A stretch of DNA of 64,000 bases from positions 818,361 to 882,360 of the forward strand of contig NZ_JAIFZO010000002.1 of assembly GCF_026341275.1 (NCBI RefSeq). The letters are read 5' to 3'. Positions 16,030-24,896 of the stretch are shown here, piece by piece (within the stretch, counting starts at the first letter, position 1; each line of letters begins with the position of its first letter). The notes beneath the pieces were generated by a model that ran no database searches, was not told the origin of the DNA, and was given only the letters and a program-made list of their open reading frames with translations. The translations under genes were made by a program, and so were the position numbers. The stretch comes from Streptomyces ortus (GTDB taxonomy: Bacteria > Actinomycetota > Actinomycetes > Streptomycetales > Streptomycetaceae).

Positions 16030-16665
16030 ATGGCCCGACCGCGCAAGCCCCTCCTCAGCACCGACCGCATCGTCGCGGCGGCCCGGACCCTGGTGGACGC
16101 GGAAGGGCTCGCCGCGGTCTCCACGCGGCGGCTGGCGGCCGAGCTGGGGGTGAGCGGGCCGTCCCTCTACAACCACTTCCGCACGAAGGACCAGATCCTG
16201 GAGGCCGTCGCGGACTCCGTGAGCGCGCAGGTCGACCTGTCGATGTTCGAGGACGGGCGGGACTGGCGGACCGCACTGCACGACTGGGCGGTCTCCTACC
16301 GGGCCGCCCTGCGCGATCACCCCAACATCGTTCCCGTACTGGCACGGGGGCCGGGGCGTCGGCCGGCCGGGCTGCGGCTCGCGGACGCGGTCTTCGGGGC
16401 GATGGTCGCGGCGGGGTGGCCCGCGGCGCAGGCGACGTCCATCGGGGCGGTGATGCGGTACTTCGTGATGGGGTCCGCGCTGTCGTCGTTCGCCGGGGGG
16501 TTCGTGGACGACGAGACGGCGTACGATCCCGCGGACTATCCGCACCTCGGGCAGGCGCATCTCCTCGCGGAGCAGCAGGAGAAGATCGACGAGCGGGCGT
16601 TCGAGACGGGGCTCGCGGCGTTGCTGGAAGGGTTCGCCTCGCAGTACGCGGGGTTGCGGGAGTAG
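16030..16665 (+). CDS. TetR/AcrR family transcriptional regulator
   Basis: A 211-residue repressor with HTH 'VSTRRLAAELGVSGPSLYNHFRTKDQIL' and a TetR_C-type effector domain. I chose ATG 16030 ('MARPRKPLLS'); ATG 16021 and an upstream codon at 16003 are in frame, but 16003 would abut the operator. It is divergent from the acyl-CoA dehydrogenase and probably regulates it and itself. Confidence 0.92.
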   Translation: MARPRKPLLSTDRIVAAARTLVDAEGLAAVSTRRLAAELGVSGPSLYNHFRTKDQILEAVADSVSAQVDLSMFEDGRDWRTALHDWAVSYRAALRDHPNIVPVLARGPGRRPAGLRLADAVFGAMVAAGWPAAQATSIGAVMRYFVMGSALSSFAGGFVDDETAYDPADYPHLGQAHLLAEQQEKIDERAFETGLAALLEGFASQYAGLRE

Positions 16666-16689
16666 GCCGCTTCCCGGGCGTGGCCGGTC

Positions 16690-16757
16690 GCGCGGTCAGT
16701 TCCCGCGCCCACCGAAGGCGAAAGACAAAAGACTGCGCCGTTTCCCGCGCCCCTGAG
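16690..16757. repeat. two inverted copies of the GC-rich intergenic repeat
   Basis: Complementary-orientation copies of the 'GGGGCGCGGGAAACGGCGCAGTC' core lie at about 16690-16712 (degenerate) and 16731-16757, between the TetR and ArsR-like genes. Confidence 0.65.
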
Positions 16758-16818
16758 AGAACGCGGGGCCGGGCATCCTTCGGCCGGGACCGAAGTGTGG
16801 GGCGGTCATGCTGAGTGC

Positions 16819-17541
16819 ATGACCTCCTCACGCAGCGGGGCGCCTACCGGGGCCGCCGGGCTCGCCGCCCTCGCCTCGCTGGTCGCCGATGAGACGCGGG
16901 CCGGGTTCCTGCTGGCTCTGCTCGACGGGCGGGCCTGGACCGCGGGGGAGCTGGCACGGCGGGCCGGGGTCGCCGCGTCGACTGCCAGCGAGCACCTGGA
17001 CAAGCTGGTCGCGGGCGGGCTGCTCACCGAGGAGCGGCAGGGACGGCACCGGTACGTACGGCTGGCCGACGCCCGGGTCGCCCAGCTCGTCGAGGACCTG
17101 GCCGCCCAGGTGTCGCCGGCGGCGGCCACCCGGCCCCGCACGCTGCGCGAGGCCGGCGCGGGCAGCGCGATGGCCCGGGGCCGCACCTGCTACGACCACC
17201 TGGCCGGCCGCCTCGGCATCGCGGTCACCGACGCGCTGACGGGCCTCGGGCTGCTCCGCCAGGACACCGGTTTCGCGCTCACGGACGAGGGCGTGGACTG
17301 GTTCGAGGGCGCCGGCATCCCCCTCGTACGCACCGGTCGGCGCCCGCTCGCCCGCGCCTGCCTCGACTGGACGGAACGACGCCCCCACCTGGCGGGGGTG
17401 GCGGGCGCCGCGTTCTGCGGGCACGCCCTGTCCGCCGGCTGGTGCGTACGCATCGGCTCGGAACGAGCCGTCAAACTCACGAACACCGGCGAGCAGGCGC
17501 TCTCCCACCTCCTGGGAATCCCAGCAGAAACCCTGCGATGA
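16819..17541 (+). CDS. ArsR-type winged-helix transcriptional regulator
   Basis: A 240-residue protein with an N-terminal ArsR/helix-turn-helix domain ('AGELARRAGVAASTASEHLDKLVAGGLLTEERQGRHRYVRLAD') and a long C-terminal region containing two Cys sites ('ARGRTCYDHLAGRLG', 'GAAFCGHALSAGWCVRIG'). The length is about twice that of simple ArsR sensors, so the extra domain may bind a ligand or metal. ATG 16819 was chosen over an upstream GTG at 16795. The downstream exporter gene, 352 bp away beyond a repeat array, could be a target. Confidence 0.88.
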   Translation: MTSSRSGAPTGAAGLAALASLVADETRAGFLLALLDGRAWTAGELARRAGVAASTASEHLDKLVAGGLLTEERQGRHRYVRLADARVAQLVEDLAAQVSPAAATRPRTLREAGAGSAMARGRTCYDHLAGRLGIAVTDALTGLGLLRQDTGFALTDEGVDWFEGAGIPLVRTGRRPLARACLDWTERRPHLAGVAGAAFCGHALSAGWCVRIGSERAVKLTNTGEQALSHLLGIPAETLR

Positions 17542-17892
17542 GGCCTCCCAGGGGCGCGGGGAACGGCGCAATCTTTTCGCCTTTGGCCCGCAGCAGCACG
17601 GGGAACTACGCAGCCTCCCGCCTCCCGCCTCCCGACCCCCAGGGGCGCGGGGAACGGCGCAATCTTTTCGCTTTTGCCTTCAGGGGCGCGGGGAACTGCG
17701 CAGCCTCCCGCCTCCCGACCCCCAGGGGCGCGGGGAACGGCGCAATCTTTTCGCCTTTCGCCCCCAGGGGCGCGGGGAACTGCGCAGTCACTCACCTCCC
17801 GCCCTCAAGGGCGCGGGAAACCTCGCTACCCGCCCTCGCCGTCCGAAAACCGCGCGCCCTTTCGCACCACCCCACCTACCCTCTGGACCGTG
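17542..17892. other. intergenic repeat array upstream of the EamA exporter
   Basis: 351 bp made almost entirely of copies of the GC-rich repeat (17551-17828). Just before the exporter start the sequence turns C-rich. No separate gene or clear terminator is visible. Confidence 0.75.
17551..17828 (+). repeat. array of about seven GC-rich intergenic repeats
   Basis: Five good copies begin at 17551, 17642, 17683, 17724 and 17767, with degenerate ones near 17596 and 17807. Two types alternate: 'GGAACGGCGCAATCTTTTCGC' and 'GGAACTGCGCAGCCTCCCGCC'. All are in the same orientation. Confidence 0.85.
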
Positions 17893-18879
17893 ATGACCTC
17901 TCCCCCAACCACCCCCCGCACAGACCCGCTCGCAGCCACAGCGGCCGGCGCCACCGTGCTGCTGTGGGCCTCCGCCTTCGTGTCCATCCGCAGCGCGGGC
18001 GAGGCCTACTCCCCCGGCGCCCTGGCCCTGGGCCGGCTGCTCGCCGGAGCGCTGGTCCTCGGAGCGATCTGCCTGGTACGCCGCGAAGGCCTCCCCGCCC
18101 GAGCGGCCTGGCCGGGAATCGCGGTGTCCGGGCTGCTCTGGTTCGGCCTGTACATGGTGGTCCTCAACTGGGGCGAGCAGAAGGTCGACGCGGGCACCGC
18201 CGCCCTCGTGGTGAACATCGGGCCGTTGATCATGGCCCTGCTCGCCGGCTGGCTGCTCAAGGAGGGCCTGCCCCCGCGGCTGCTCGCCGGGATGGCCGTC
18301 TCCTTCGCCGGCGCGGCCGTCGTGGGACTGTCCATGTCGGGCGAGGGCAGCGCCTCCGTGCTCGGCGTGCTGCTCTGCCTGCTCGCCGCGGTCGCGTACG
18401 CGGGCGGTGTCGTCGCGCAGAAACCGGCCCTGCGGCACGGTTCCGCGCTCCAGGTGACGACGTACGGGTGTGTGATCGGCGCGGTGGCCTGTCTGCCGTT
18501 CGCCGGGCAGCTGGTCTCCGACGCCCGGGACGCCCCGCTGTCCGCGACCCTCAACATGCTGTATCTGGGCGTGTTCCCGACCGCGCTCGCCTTCACCACC
18601 TGGGCGTTCGCCCTGGCGCGTACGACGGCGGGGCGGATGGGCGCCACGACGTACGCGGTGCCCGCGTTGGTGGTGCTGATGTCGTGGGTGGCGCTCGACG
18701 AGGTGCCGGGCTGGATCACGCTCGTCGGCGGACTGGTGTGTCTGGCGGGGGTGGCGGTGTCACGGTCCGGGCCCAGGGCCGGGGTGGCCGCGACGGCCAC
18801 GGCGGCCGGGGCGGCTCCGATCGGAACCGCCCCGGGCGGGGCGGCCCCGGAGGCACGTCCGGAGCCGCGGTCCGACTAG
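17893..18879 (+). CDS. EamA/DMT family transporter
   Basis: A 328-residue drug/metabolite transporter of the RhaT/PecM-like group. Two EamA repeats give about ten membrane helices, opening 'AATAAGATVLLWASAFVSIRSA' and with 'VVLNWGEQKVDAGTAALVVNIGPLIMALLAG' in the first repeat. It probably exports a small metabolite or amino acid. The C-terminal 35 residues are Ala/Gly/Pro-rich and cytoplasmic. Its stop overlaps the stop of the convergent alcohol dehydrogenase by 4 nt. A GTG three bases upstream is an equal start candidate. Confidence 0.93.
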   Translation: MTSPPTTPRTDPLAATAAGATVLLWASAFVSIRSAGEAYSPGALALGRLLAGALVLGAICLVRREGLPARAAWPGIAVSGLLWFGLYMVVLNWGEQKVDAGTAALVVNIGPLIMALLAGWLLKEGLPPRLLAGMAVSFAGAAVVGLSMSGEGSASVLGVLLCLLAAVAYAGGVVAQKPALRHGSALQVTTYGCVIGAVACLPFAGQLVSDARDAPLSATLNMLYLGVFPTALAFTTWAFALARTTAGRMGATTYAVPALVVLMSWVALDEVPGWITLVGGLVCLAGVAVSRSGPRAGVAATATAAGAAPIGTAPGGAAPEARPEPRSD

Positions 18880-19958
18880 AACGTCACCAGCGCCCGCCCG
18901 CCCTTGCCCGCCAGCATGTTCTCGAACGCCGACGGGATGCCGTCCAGGGCGATCCGTTCGGTGACGAGGGCGCTCAGGTCCAGCCGTCCCGCCCGGACGT
19001 GTTCGGCCAGGATGGGCAGGTCGCGGGCGGGGTCGGAGTTCCCGTAGACGCAGCCGGCGAGGGTGCGGCCCCAGTGGAAGATCTCCAGGGCGTTGAAGGT
19101 GACCTGCTGGTCCTTGCCGCCGATGCCGACGACCGTCGTACGGCCGCCGCGGCGGGTGGACTCCCACGCCGTACGGATCGTGACGGCGCGGCCCGCGCAC
19201 TCCACGGCCACGTCCACGCCCTGCTTGCCGGTGAGCCCCCGGATCTCGCGGGCGGTGGTGTCGGAGGCGATCACGTACTCGGTGGCTCCGGCGGCGCGGG
19301 CCAGGGACTCCTTCTCCGAGGACACGTCCACCGCCACGACGGCGGAGGCACCGGCGATGCGCGCGGCCTGGATCGCCGCGAGTCCCACGCCGCCGACCCC
19401 GAAGACCGCGACCGTCTCGCCGGGGCGGACCTGGGCCGAGTAGTGCACGGCCCCGTAGCCGGTGAGCACGGCACAGCCGAGCAGGGCCGCGTCCGTCAGC
19501 GGGATGCCTTCCGGCGCGGGCAGTACGCAGCCGGCGGCCACCACCGTCTCCTCGGCGAACGCGGCGACGTTCAGGCCCGGGTGGAGGTCCGTGCCGTCGG
19601 AGGAACGGTGGGCGTAGACGTTCGCGGCGCCGGCCAGCGCGTCGGCGCAGAGCCACACCTCGCCCAGCGTGCAGGCGTGGCACTTCCCGCAGGAGGGGGC
19701 CCAGTTGAGGACCACCTCGTCGCCGGGTGCGACATGGCCGACCCCGGGTCCGACGGAGACGACGGTCCCCGCTCCCTCGTGGCCGAGCACGGCGGGCACC
19801 GGCAGGCGCATGGTGCCGTTGGTCAGGGAGAGGTCGGAGTGGCAGACCCCGGCGGCGGCGAGGCGGATGCGCACCTGCCCGGGGCCGGGTTCGGGCAGAT
19901 CGATCTCGGTGATCTCCAGCGGGGCCCCGACGGCGGGCAGCACAGCGGCGCGGGTCAT
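18876..19958 (-). CDS. zinc-dependent alcohol dehydrogenase (MDR superfamily)
   Basis: A 360-residue NAD(P)-dependent alcohol dehydrogenase. Catalytic zinc ligands are seen in 'GVCHSDLS' (Cys) and 'VLGHEGAGTV' (His-Glu), structural zinc cysteines in 'CGKCHACTLGEVWLC', and the Rossmann motif in 'AVFGVGGVGLAAIQAA'. The sequence is close to mycothiol/formaldehyde-type and aryl-alcohol dehydrogenases, but the substrate is not certain. It follows the aldehyde dehydrogenase on the same strand after about 108 bp, so together they could oxidise an alcohol to an acid. Confidence 0.94.
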   Translation of the reverse strand: MTRAAVLPAVGAPLEITEIDLPEPGPGQVRIRLAAAGVCHSDLSLTNGTMRLPVPAVLGHEGAGTVVSVGPGVGHVAPGDEVVLNWAPSCGKCHACTLGEVWLCADALAGAANVYAHRSSDGTDLHPGLNVAAFAEETVVAAGCVLPAPEGIPLTDAALLGCAVLTGYGAVHYSAQVRPGETVAVFGVGGVGLAAIQAARIAGASAVVAVDVSSEKESLARAAGATEYVIASDTTAREIRGLTGKQGVDVAVECAGRAVTIRTAWESTRRGGRTTVVGIGGKDQQVTFNALEIFHWGRTLAGCVYGNSDPARDLPILAEHVRAGRLDLSALVTERIALDGIPSAFENMLAGKGGRALVTF

Positions 19959-19988
19959 GGCGTACAACGCTCCTAGGACTCTGGATCT

Positions 19989-20076
19989 GCAGAACTGAAG
20001 GGCTTCAGAACTGGCGTGCTTCAGAATTGGAAGGCTTCAGAACTGGGGGACTCGGAACTGGGGGACTCAGAACTGG
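19989..20076. repeat. six 15-16-bp repeats at the aldehyde dehydrogenase 3' end
   Basis: Copies of 'TCAGAACTGG' begin at 19989 (variant), 20005, 20021 (variant), 20037, 20052 (variant) and 20067, spaced 16, 16, 16, 15 and 15 bp. The copy at 20067 holds the stop codon (complement of TCA 20067-20069). The copy at 20037 gives another in-frame stop 30 nt on. Confidence 0.9.
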
Positions 20077-21455
20077 AGGGACTTGGTCTGGAGGTACTCG
20101 GACAGTCCGTGCGAACCGAGTTCGCGGCCGACGCCCGACTGCTTGTAACCGCCGAAGGGGGCGAGCGGGTTGAAGCGTCCGCCGTTGATGTCGACCTGTC
20201 CGGTGTCGAGGCGCCGTGCGAAGGCCACCGCCTCCGGCTCCTCCCCGGCCCAGACGGCGCCCGCGAGCCCGTACACCGTGCCGTTGGCGATGCGGAGCGC
20301 GTCCGCCTCGTCCTCGTACCGGATGATGGACAGGACCGGGCCGAAGATCTCCTCCTGGGCGATCGCCATCTCCGGGGTGACGTCGGCGAAGACGGTGGGG
20401 CTGACGAAGTACCCCTGTTCACGGGGGGATTCGGGGCCGCCCGCGACCAGACGGGCGCCGTCGCCGACGCCCTTCTCGATGTAGCCCACGACGCGGTCGC
20501 GCTGCTTGGCGTTGACGACCGGGCCGATGCGGTCGCCGTACTTCGCGGCGGCGTCGGCGGCCAGGGCCACGGCCTCGTCGTACTGCGAGTCGTGCACCAG
20601 CATGCGGGTCCAGGCGCTGCAGGTCTGGCCGGAGTTGGACATCACGTTGGCGACGCCGACGTTGACGGCCTTGGCGAGGTCCGCGCTCGGCAGGATGACG
20701 TTGGCGGACTTGCCGCCCAGTTCGAGGGCGACGCGCTTGACGGCCGCGCCCGCCGTCGCGCCGATCTGCCGGCCGACGGCCGTGGAGCCCGTGAAGGAGA
20801 CCAGGTCCACGCCCTCGTGCTCGGCGAGCGCCTGGCCGGCGACCGGGCCGAGGCCGGTGACGAGGTTGAAGACGCCGGCCGGGACACCTGCCTCGTGGAC
20901 CGCTTCCGCGAAGAGCTGGGCGGTCAGGGGGGTGTCCTCGGCGGGCTTCAGTACGACCGTGCAGCCGGCCGCGAGGGCGGCGGCGACCTTGGCGACGATC
21001 TGGTGCAGGGGGTAGTTCCAGGGCGTGATGGCGCCGACCACGCCGACGGGTTCGAGGTAGACGGTGGAGTTGCCGACCTTCTCCTCGAAGGGGTGGGAGG
21101 CGGCGAGGTCGGCGTACGAACCGGCGACCGCGATGGGGGCGCCGACGTGTACGGCCTGGGAGAACTTCAGGGGTGAGCCGAGTTCGGCGGTGACCGTGGC
21201 GGCGATCTCGTCCTTGCGGGCGACGAGGACGTCCCGCAGGGCGCGGATGCGCTCCGCGCGTGCGGCGGGCGGGGTGGCGGCCCAGGCCGGGAAGGCGGCG
21301 CGGGCGGCGCGGACGGCCGCGTCCACGTCCTCGATCGTGCCGGCCGGGACGTGGGCGATGAGCTGCTCGTCGGCCGGGTTCACGACGGCGATCGTGTCCG
21401 TTCCGGCGGCGGGGCGCCAGGTGCCGTCGATGTACATGCCGTCGTGTGCCTTCAT
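20067..21455 (-). CDS. aldehyde dehydrogenase family protein
   Basis: A 462-residue NAD(P)-dependent aldehyde dehydrogenase. The catalytic Glu lies in '[15 protein letters not shown]', the nucleophilic Cys in '[16 protein letters not shown]', and the cofactor segment is '[31 protein letters not shown]'. ATG 21455 has 'GGGAGGA' 5 nt upstream. It probably acts with the alcohol dehydrogenase just downstream. The palindromes at 21511-21537 suggest control by a TetR repressor, possibly the one encoded at 16030-16665. Confidence 0.95.
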   Translation of the reverse strand: MKAHDGMYIDGTWRPAAGTDTIAVVNPADEQLIAHVPAGTIEDVDAAVRAARAAFPAWAATPPAARAERIRALRDVLVARKDEIAATVTAELGSPLKFSQAVHVGAPIAVAGSYADLAASHPFEEKVGNSTVYLEPVGVVGAITPWNYPLHQIVAKVAAALAAGCTVVLKPAEDTPLTAQLFAEAVHEAGVPAGVFNLVTGLGPVAGQALAEHEGVDLVSFTGSTAVGRQIGATAGAAVKRVALELGGKSANVILPSADLAKAVNVGVANVMSNSGQTCSAWTRMLVHDSQYDEAVALAADAAAKYGDRIGPVVNAKQRDRVVGYIEKGVGDGARLVAGGPESPREQGYFVSPTVFADVTPEMAIAQEEIFGPVLSIIRYEDEADALRIANGTVYGLAGAVWAGEEPEAVAFARRLDTGQVDINGGRFNPLAPFGGYKQSGVGRELGSHGLSEYLQTKSLQF

Positions 21456-21510
21456 GGGGTCCTCCCGCGGGTGGGGGTGTGGTGGTCCACCGCCCAACTT
21501 ACGCGTCACG

Positions 21511-21537
21511 ACCGCCACAAACTGGCGGTGTTAGTTT
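21511..21537. promoter_or_regulatory. overlapping palindromes upstream of aldehyde dehydrogenase
   Basis: ACCGCCA-N5-TGGCGGT (21511-21529) is a perfect 7-bp inverted repeat. Overlapping it, AACTGGCGGTGTTAGTTT (21520-21537) matches 13 of 18 positions of the operator at 15985-16002. It lies 56-82 nt upstream of the start. Confidence 0.5.
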
Positions 21538-21558
21538 CCCTACTTGGGGGTCCCTCCC

Positions 21559-21580
21559 GGGGGGGGGGGTGGGGGGGGGG
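21559..21580 (+). repeat. G-homopolymer tract
   Basis: Eleven Gs, one T and ten Gs in a row, in intergenic DNA. It is a possible G-quadruplex or slippage site, and also a likely place for a sequencing-length error. Confidence 0.8.
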
Positions 21581-21610
21581 CGGCACTGTCGGGTGCGGGC
21601 CGCCGGTCAC

Positions 21611-21965
21611 CCGCGCAGTTCCCCGCGCCCCTTAGGGAGTCCGGGCCGACGTCAGTGCCAGGCACAGGTCCCCACCACGGCACCCGCGCCGTTCCCCGCG
21701 CCCCTAAAGGGCGGGGGCGTCTTTAGGGGCGCGGGAGACGGCGCGCCCAGCACAGCGGGCAACCTGCACCTTCCAGCACGCTCACCCTCACCCCAAGGGG
21801 CGCGGGGGAACGGCGCGGGTGACCACGGTGGGCCCGCACCCCTACGAGCACGCTCAACCCCCACCCCCCAAGGGGCGCGGGGAACTGCGCGGCCAGCACC
21901 AGGCAGCCCGCACACCTTCAAGCACGCTCACCCTCACCCCCCAAGGGGCGCGGGGAACTGCGCGG
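21611..21965. repeat. cluster of GC-rich intergenic repeats, mixed orientation
   Basis: Inverted copies lie near 21614-21634 and 21687-21704, and direct copies near 21724, 21794, 21870 and 21942. The last three sit in longer units that also repeat 'AGCACGCTCA' at about 72-74 bp spacing. Confidence 0.8.
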
Positions 21966-21998
21966 GCGGTTGGGGCCGGGCCGCGTACCCGCCCCCGT

Positions 21999-23351
21999 TC
22001 ATCCCTCCAAGTTCGGGAGACGCGCCGGCGCGGGCGAGATACGTACACCGTCGTGGTCGAAGACGAACAGGTGCGCGAGGTCCACCAGGAGCGGCACCTG
22101 CATACCCTGCCGCAGCGCGTGATCCGGCGTCGTACGGACGATGAGGTCCCCCGGCAACCGCCCCTCGCCGGACGGCGGCCCAGCCGACCGCCCCGGTCCC
22201 GCGTCCCCCGGATGCTCCAGCACCACGACGGGCCCCGCCCGCAACGCCCCGGCCGCCCGCCCCCGCAGCCGGTCGAACACCCGCCCCTCCCGCCGCCGGC
22301 GCCCCGCCGCCCGCGGCATCGGACGCGGCGCCTCCAGCTCCGGCACGAACGCGGGCTGCGACCCCGTGTCGAGGTGGACCAGCACCTCGTGCCCCTGGAA
22401 CTCCACATGCTCGACCAGCCCGCTGATCGCCACCTCCCCGGGCCGGGCCCGCGCGGGCCGCGCCAGGCGTACGGCCTCCGAGCGCAGCCCGACGATGACC
22501 TCCCGGCCCTGCTGCACCCGCAGCAGGCTGTGGTCCGCGGACAGCGGTTCGGGCAGGACCAGGGCCTGGCGGCCGAGGCCGATGGACATGGCCCCGTCGA
22601 GCGGGGCGAGGACGACACCCCGCAGGAGGTTGATCCTCGGCGTGCCGATGAACGCGGCGACGAAGACGTTCTCCGGCAGCGCGTAGACCTCACGCGGACT
22701 GCCGAGCTGCTGGAGCACGCCGCCCCGCAGGACGGCCACCCGGTCGCCGAGCGACATCGCCTCCGCCTGGTCGTGGGTGACGTACACCGTCGTGACGTCC
22801 AGGTCCCGGGTGAGCCGGGCGATCTCCGCCCGCAGATGGTTGCGCAGCTTGGCGTCCAGGTTGGCCAGCGGCTCGTCCATCAGGAAGGCGGAGGGATGCC
22901 GGGCGATCGCCCGGCCCATGGCCACGCGCTGGCGCTCCCCGCCGGAGAGCTGGTGGGGGAAACGGTCGAGGAGGTCCGCGATGCCGAGCATCCGGGCCGT
23001 GGCCTCCACCCGCGGCCCCGGATCCCGGCCGGGGTCCTCGATCCGCAGGGGGAAGCCGATGTTCGCGCGGCTGCTCATGGTCGGGTAGAGCGCGTAGTTC
23101 TGGAAGACCATCGCCATGTCCCGCTCGGCGGGCGCGAGATGGTTGGCGTACTCCCCGTCGAGCCGCACCTCTCCCTCGGTGGGCTCCTCAAGTCCGGCGA
23201 TCATCCGCAGCACGGTCGACTTGCCGCAGCCGGAGGGCCCGAGGAGCACCAGGAACTCTCCGGGACCGATGTCCAGCGACAGCCGCTGCACGACGCGGAC
23301 GCCCGGCGTGTATGACTTGCTCACCTGGTGCAGAGAGACGGCACGTGACAT
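21999..23351 (-). CDS. ABC transporter ATP-binding protein, MalK/UgpC/MsiK type
   Basis: A 450-residue ATPase of the carbohydrate-uptake family. Walker A 'LLGPSGCGKSTVLRMIAG', Q-loop 'MVFQNYALYPTMSS', signature 'LSGGERQRVAMGRA', Walker B 'AFLMDEPLANLDAKLR' and H-loop 'VYVTHDQAEAM' are in order, followed by an OB-fold (TOBE) regulatory domain. It is longer than usual (about 370) because of an Arg/Pro/Gly-rich insert around residues 330-400. No permease or binding protein is next to it, so it may energise importers encoded elsewhere, as MsiK does. Confidence 0.93.
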   Translation of the reverse strand: MSRAVSLHQVSKSYTPGVRVVQRLSLDIGPGEFLVLLGPSGCGKSTVLRMIAGLEEPTEGEVRLDGEYANHLAPAERDMAMVFQNYALYPTMSSRANIGFPLRIEDPGRDPGPRVEATARMLGIADLLDRFPHQLSGGERQRVAMGRAIARHPSAFLMDEPLANLDAKLRNHLRAEIARLTRDLDVTTVYVTHDQAEAMSLGDRVAVLRGGVLQQLGSPREVYALPENVFVAAFIGTPRINLLRGVVLAPLDGAMSIGLGRQALVLPEPLSADHSLLRVQQGREVIVGLRSEAVRLARPARARPGEVAISGLVEHVEFQGHEVLVHLDTGSQPAFVPELEAPRPMPRAAGRRRREGRVFDRLRGRAAGALRAGPVVVLEHPGDAGPGRSAGPPSGEGRLPGDLIVRTTPDHALRQGMQVPLLVDLAHLFVFDHDGVRISPAPARLPNLEG

Positions 23352-23416
23352 GAGACGTGCCCCCCGGGGGCGCACGGAACGCTGATACTCCGCGGCCGGA
23401 CGGTTCGGACCGTACG

Positions 23417-23470
23417 GACGGTTCCGACGGTTACGACGGTTACGACGGTTACGACGGTTCCGACGGTTAC
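23417..23470 (+). repeat. six 9-bp tandem repeats
   Basis: Units 'GACGGTTAC' or 'GACGGTTCC' run without gaps at 23417, 23426, 23435, 23444, 23453 and 23462, between the ABC ATPase start and the MFS gene's 3' end. Confidence 0.9.
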
Positions 23471-23550
23471 GTACGAGACCTGTGAGTCACGGAAGCTAAC
23501 GGACCGCGGGCGTCCCGGGGAACCCCTTGAACGCCTCGAATCGCCGCAAC

Positions 23551-24867
23551 TCAGGCGCCACCGCGGCCCGTTCGGTGTTTGCCCAGTTCAGGCGAGGGCA
23601 GGGTCGCGTCCCGGTCCGTGACCGATTCGGATCCAGCGGATACGGCGGGTCCGGGGGATGCGGCGGATGCGACGGATCCAACGGGCGCGGCGGGCCCGGC
23701 CCCCGGGCGGCCCTGTCGCAGCCCCAGCCCCGAGGCGATCAGCAGCAGCCCCCCGAGCATCACGAACGGCGCAGCCACCCCCGCGACTCCGGCGATCAGA
23801 CCCGCGGTGGCGGGCGCGGCGACCTGCCCCAGCCGGTTGCCGGTCAGCCGCAGGGCGAGCGCGGTGGAACGGGCGTCGTCCGGGGCGGCCTGGACGACGG
23901 TGGTCATCGACAGGGGCTGGCCGACCCCCAGGCAGAAGCCGAGCGTGCCGAGGATCACGGCGAGCGCCCAGACCGGTACGGGCAGCGCGATCCCGGCGCA
24001 CAACAGGGCCGCCAGCAGACAGGTCGTGGTGAGCAGCGCGGCCCGGCCCAGCAGGCGCAGCATCGGCGTCATCACCAGGCGGCACGCGATGGTCGCCGCC
24101 GCGCGCAGGCTGAGCAGCAGGCCGATCACGGAGGGGGCGATGCCCCGGTGTTCGCCGACCACCGGCAGGTACGCGGTGAGGATGTCCGTCGCGGAGAGCA
24201 CGGCGAGGCTGATGAAGATGCCCGCGGGCACCCCCCGGGTCCGCAGGATGCGGTGTACGGGCACGCGTGCACCCGGCCCCGTACGGGATGTGGCCGACGT
24301 ACGGTGCTCGATGCGCCACAGGGAGACGAACGAGAACGCGGCGACGCCGCCCGCCACCAGCAGGGCGAGCGCGCTGGTGCCCGCCATGTCGGGGCCGCCG
24401 ATCAGGGCGCCCGCGGCGATCGGTCCGACGAGCTGGCCGAGCGAGGCGCCGATGGTGAAGTGGCCGAAGTTGCGGTCCTGTTCGTGCGGCGCGGACTGGC
24501 GGGCCACCAGCGACTGGGCGCCGATCACGAAGGAGAGGTGTCCGAGGCCCATCACACCGCTCCAGGCCGCCATCGCGGTGAGCGAGTCGGCCGTACCGCT
24601 GAGGGCGCAGCCGCCGGCGATCAGAACGACGCCCACCGGCAGCAGCGGGGCGCACCGGCCGTGGTCGGTCCTGCGGCCGAGCGGTACGGCGGCGAAGAGC
24701 GGCAGCAGCGCGTACACCCCGGCGATCACGCCGATCGCCCGCTCGTCGGCGCCCAGCGCGAGGGCCCGGTAGGAGACGGCGGGCCGGGCCATGGACACCG
24801 CCCCCTGCGCGAAGCTGAAGGCGATGACCAGGCGGAGCAGCCAGCCGCGGTTCCTGCCGGGCCTCAT
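23551..24867 (-). CDS. MFS transporter
   Basis: A 438-residue major facilitator carrier with about twelve helices. It opens 'GWLLRLVIAFSFAQGAVSM'; the loop 'PLGRRTDHGRCAPLLPVG' between helices 2 and 3 is the MFS motif A. The C-terminal 45 residues are Ala/Gly/Ser/Pro-rich and cytoplasmic. The start ATG 24867 follows 'GAGGGAG'. It lies 29 bp downstream of the CitMHS carrier on the same strand, so the two may be cotranscribed. The substrate is unknown. Confidence 0.93.
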   Translation of the reverse strand: MRPGRNRGWLLRLVIAFSFAQGAVSMARPAVSYRALALGADERAIGVIAGVYALLPLFAAVPLGRRTDHGRCAPLLPVGVVLIAGGCALSGTADSLTAMAAWSGVMGLGHLSFVIGAQSLVARQSAPHEQDRNFGHFTIGASLGQLVGPIAAGALIGGPDMAGTSALALLVAGGVAAFSFVSLWRIEHRTSATSRTGPGARVPVHRILRTRGVPAGIFISLAVLSATDILTAYLPVVGEHRGIAPSVIGLLLSLRAAATIACRLVMTPMLRLLGRAALLTTTCLLAALLCAGIALPVPVWALAVILGTLGFCLGVGQPLSMTTVVQAAPDDARSTALALRLTGNRLGQVAAPATAGLIAGVAGVAAPFVMLGGLLLIASGLGLRQGRPGAGPAAPVGSVASAASPGPAVSAGSESVTDRDATLPSPELGKHRTGRGGA

Positions 24868-24896
24868 CGTGTCGTTCTCCCTCGGACGGCCATGCC

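Larger units (their letters stand above)
21456..21998. other. 543-bp intergenic region rich in repeats
   Basis: It holds the aldehyde dehydrogenase operator (21511-21537), an extreme G-tract (21559-21580) and at least five GC-rich repeats (21611-21965), three of them in about 72-bp longer units. The apparent long open frames here are repeat-derived. No gene is supported. Confidence 0.75.

Noticed and set aside
17442..19976. 844-codon plus-strand frame running through the repeat array and across two genes
   Set aside because: It spans the 17551-17828 repeats and lies out of frame in the EamA gene and antisense to the alcohol dehydrogenase.
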